In this document: positions 3,991-5,451 of the stretch, one piece after another
Layout: every line of letters starts with the position of its first letter
Position numbering within the stretch: position 1 is the stretch's first letter
From: an uncultured Oxalobacteraceae bacterium
GTDB lineage: Bacteria; Pseudomonadota; Gammaproteobacteria; Burkholderiales; Burkholderiaceae
Assembly: GCA_946478765.1 (NCBI GenBank)
Contig: CAMLDH010000275.1
Coordinates: 1 to 5,451 of the forward strand
Length of the DNA: 5,451 nt
Direction: 5' to 3'
Made by a program: the position numbers and the translations under genes
The notes under the pieces: generated by a model
The model's input: the letters and a program-made list of their open reading frames with translations, nothing else
Databases searched by the model: none
What the model was told of the DNA's origin: nothing

Positions 3991-5166
3991 GTGGCAATCT
4001 CGGACACCGCTGCCAGGCAGGCCAAGCCGAAGGACAAGGCTTACACGCTTCCAGACTCACTGGGGCTTTCCCTCTATATAGCCACAAGCGGCATCAAGAG
4101 CTGGCATTTCCGTTTTACTTGGCTTGGGAAGCAGGCACGTATCTCGTTCGGGACTTACCCGGACACCGGCCTAAAGGAAGCGCGCGCACGCAGAGACGCG
4201 GCGCGGGAAGACATTGCGTCAGGAGTTGATCCGCGCAATTCGAGAAGGGAAAAAAAGGCCGAGATGATCGAGGCCGGGGGCCGCACGTTCCGTCGTGTGT
4301 ACGACGAATGGCTGGCATTCAGGAAAGGAAGTATTTCTCCAGGGACATACCGGATCATCAGCAACCTGATGGAGCTGGATGTACTGCCCGCTTTCGGCAC
4401 CAGGCAGATTGACTCAATCAAACGATCCGACGTCATCAGCCTGATCAGGCGCATAGAGAAGCGCGGATCCGTGGCTACCGCCGTCAAAGCACGGCAGCGA
4501 ACCGGACAGGTCTTCAGCTATGCCATCGCCATCGGACTGATCGACGTCAATCCGACCGCCGAGATGCACGCCGTCACGGAGAAGATGAGCCAGCACAAGC
4601 CGCACCCATTCCTGCCCTTCAGCGAAATGCCGAAGACCATGGCCGCCATTCAGCAGTGCTCATCCGGTCAACAGTTGCGCACCGCGCTCATGCTGATGAT
4701 CTACACCGCCTCGCGCCCTGGCGAAGTCAGGCGCGCCGAATGGTCGGAGATTGATCTGGACTCCGCCATCTGGACCACTCCGGCCGCCAAGATGAAGATG
4801 CGCAGGGACCATTCGGTCCCACTATCGACCCAGGCTGTCGAGCTACTGAAGAGCATGCTGCCCATCACCGGACATCTGCGCTACGTGTTCACTGGCCGGA
4901 GCGATTCAACAGCGCCGATCGGCACCAACTACGCGAACAACGTGATGGACGCCTGCGGGCTCACCGGTAAGCAATCACCCCATGGATTCCGGCACTTGTT
5001 CTCCACGGAGATGAACGGCCGAGGGCACAACCGTGACTGGATCGAGCGCCAACTTGCCCACGCCGACAGCAGCTTCATCCGTGACGTGTACAACCACGCC
5101 GCCTATCTGGAGCAGCGCCGGGCGATGATGCAGGAGTGGGCCGATCTTGTAACACCGCAGGCATAG
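3991..5166 (+). CDS. int: P4-type tyrosine site-specific integrase (391 aa)
   Basis: This enzyme carries out phage integration and excision by cutting and rejoining att sites through a covalent 3'-phosphotyrosine. The N-terminal domain (about residues 1-88) is the DUF4102 arm-DNA-binding type: note LPDSLGLSLYI (20-30), KSWHFRF (36-42) and SFGTYPDTGLKEARAR (52-67). A SAM-like core-binding domain follows (about 100-195, from FRRVYDEWLAFR to the GLIDVNPTAEM stretch). The catalytic domain has Arg242 in TASRPGEVR, a likely Lys at 267 or 269 in the AAKMKMRRDHSVPLS strand, His331 and Arg334 in SPHGFRHLFST, His357 in QLAHADS, and Tyr372 in NHAAYLEQRR. All key residues are present and the length is normal, so it should be active. 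The start is GTG with AGAGG 8 nt upstream. It ends tail to tail with the lysis genes, with 2 bp between them. AlpA upstream is the likely partner. Confidence 0.95.
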   Translation: MAISDTAARQAKPKDKAYTLPDSLGLSLYIATSGIKSWHFRFTWLGKQARISFGTYPDTGLKEARARRDAAREDIASGVDPRNSRREKKAEMIEAGGRTFRRVYDEWLAFRKGSISPGTYRIISNLMELDVLPAFGTRQIDSIKRSDVISLIRRIEKRGSVATAVKARQRTGQVFSYAIAIGLIDVNPTAEMHAVTEKMSQHKPHPFLPFSEMPKTMAAIQQCSSGQQLRTALMLMIYTASRPGEVRRAEWSEIDLDSAIWTTPAAKMKMRRDHSVPLSTQAVELLKSMLPITGHLRYVFTGRSDSTAPIGTNYANNVMDACGLTGKQSPHGFRHLFSTEMNGRGHNRDWIERQLAHADSSFIRDVYNHAAYLEQRRAMMQEWADLVTPQA

Positions 5167-5168
5167 AC

Positions 5169-5451
5169 CTATTGGCCGAGCCCGTCGAAGGCCTGTTCAC
5201 AGGTTACTCCGCGGGCGTGGCTTTGATCAGCAAATTTTGCCAGGTCACTCGCTCGCTCGTCAGCGCGCTTGAACACGTCGGCAAGCACCATGACGGCACG
5301 GGTAGCTGCCTGGCTTGCGGCGGCAGTGCAGGAATTGCTGCTGGCTTGACTGGCTGCGAGGCGACGGGCAAGGGCGTCGGCCGCCCCGCGCAGGCTGTCA
5401 GCAGAAGCGCGAGCAGCGGCAGCATCAGCAGTTGCTTGGTCAATGATCTGT
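5169..5451 (-). CDS. Rz: Rz-like i-spanin, DUF2514 type, C-terminal part (93 aa in window)
   Basis: On the reverse strand a frame is open from the window edge to TAG at 5171-5169. The visible part is an Ala/Arg-rich helix (ATADAAAARASADSLRGAAD and onward) ending in a segment with VLADVFKRADERASDLAKFAD (about residues 55-75) and a final CEQAFDGL. This ending is what I know from DUF2514 proteins of Pseudomonas phages, which occupy the place of Rz. An i-spanin is anchored in the inner membrane by its N-terminus, here outside the window. Its periplasmic coiled coil joins the outer-membrane Rz1 partner to fuse the membranes at the last step of lysis. The nested lipoprotein frame strongly supports the assignment. 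The gene is convergent with int; the two stop codons are 2 bp apart with no terminator between them. Confidence 0.8.
   Translation of the reverse strand, partial: QIIDQATADAAAARASADSLRGAADALARRLAASQASSNSCTAAASQAATRAVMVLADVFKRADERASDLAKFADQSHARGVTCEQAFDGLGQ
5204..5443 (-). CDS. Rz1: Candidate Rz1-like o-spanin lipoprotein nested in Rz (79 aa)
   Basis: This lies wholly inside the Rz-like gene in its +1 frame, the same relation as lambda Rz1 to Rz. The N-terminus (MTKQLLMLPL, then LALLLTAC) is a lipoprotein signal: a Lys, a hydrophobic stretch and the lipobox LTAC with Cys18 as the lipid-modified residue. The mature part is short and Pro-rich (about a dozen prolines), as usual for o-spanins, with further Cys53 and Cys57. 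Acting in the outer membrane, it would bind the i-spanin across the periplasm. The start is uncertain: the frame is open to the window edge, the first start in view is TTG 5443, and the ATG at 5425 would leave no positive charge before the hydrophobic stretch. An upstream start outside the window is possible. The fit of signal, lipobox and nesting makes a chance frame unlikely. Confidence 0.7.
   Translation of the reverse strand: MTKQLLMLPLLALLLTACAGRPTPLPVASQPVKPAAIPALPPQARQLPVPSWCLPTCSSALTSERVTWQNLLIKATPAE

Noticed and set aside
5161..5175. Terminator between int and the convergent Rz gene
   Set aside because: The two stop codons are only 2 bp apart and no hairpin with a T-tract is visible around them.

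Overview
The window looks like part of a temperate (lambdoid-style, tailed) phage or prophage of a Pseudomonas-like gammaproteobacterium. The basis is moderately GC-rich coding sequence with Pseudomonas-type codon choice, a run of tightly packed small early genes, an AlpA-type regulator beside a P4-type tyrosine integrase, and a DUF2514-type spanin with a nested Rz1-like lipoprotein. No host housekeeping gene, tRNA, rRNA, insertion sequence or CRISPR array was seen. The host assignment is inference from composition and family resemblance, not from a database match.

Region 1 (1-3745, + strand) is a compact set of ten complete genes and one possible gene fragment. Six junctions are 4-nt ATGA overlaps (623, 787, 1953, 2681, 3270, 3524) and one is a 14-nt overlap (3061), so the block is probably transcribed as one or a few units with coupled translation. 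The products are two coiled-coil accessory proteins, one carrying a zinc ribbon; two very small Cys-rich proteins (55 and 49 aa); an acidic 108-aa protein; an ASCH-like protein (243 aa) of a type common in phage early regions; three more small hypotheticals; and finally an AlpA-family DNA-binding protein. Three junctions share nearly the same sequence, which joins the 3' end of one gene, the ribosome-binding site and the start of the next.

Region 2 (3746-3990) is a 245-bp G-poor, apparently non-coding interval between alpA and the integrase. It holds a strong imperfect inverted repeat (3805-3835), flanked by two pairs of the hexamer AGTACA. Each pair has exactly 12 bp between equivalent positions, and an inverted copy sits on the integrase translation start. 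This looks like an attP/Xis-Int control region, and is the most interesting non-coding signal here.

Region 3 (3991-5166, + strand) is a full-length P4-type tyrosine integrase with GTG start and a complete R-H-R-H-Y catalytic set. Region 4 (5169-5451, - strand) meets it tail to tail with a 2-bp gap: the C-terminal part of an i-spanin (Rz, DUF2514-like), with a candidate o-spanin (Rz1) lipoprotein nested entirely in its +1 frame. Lysis genes directly behind the integrase, together with an apparently intact attP-like region in front of it, suggest an uninterrupted phage gene order (virion or circular form, or a prophage whose att site lies elsewhere).
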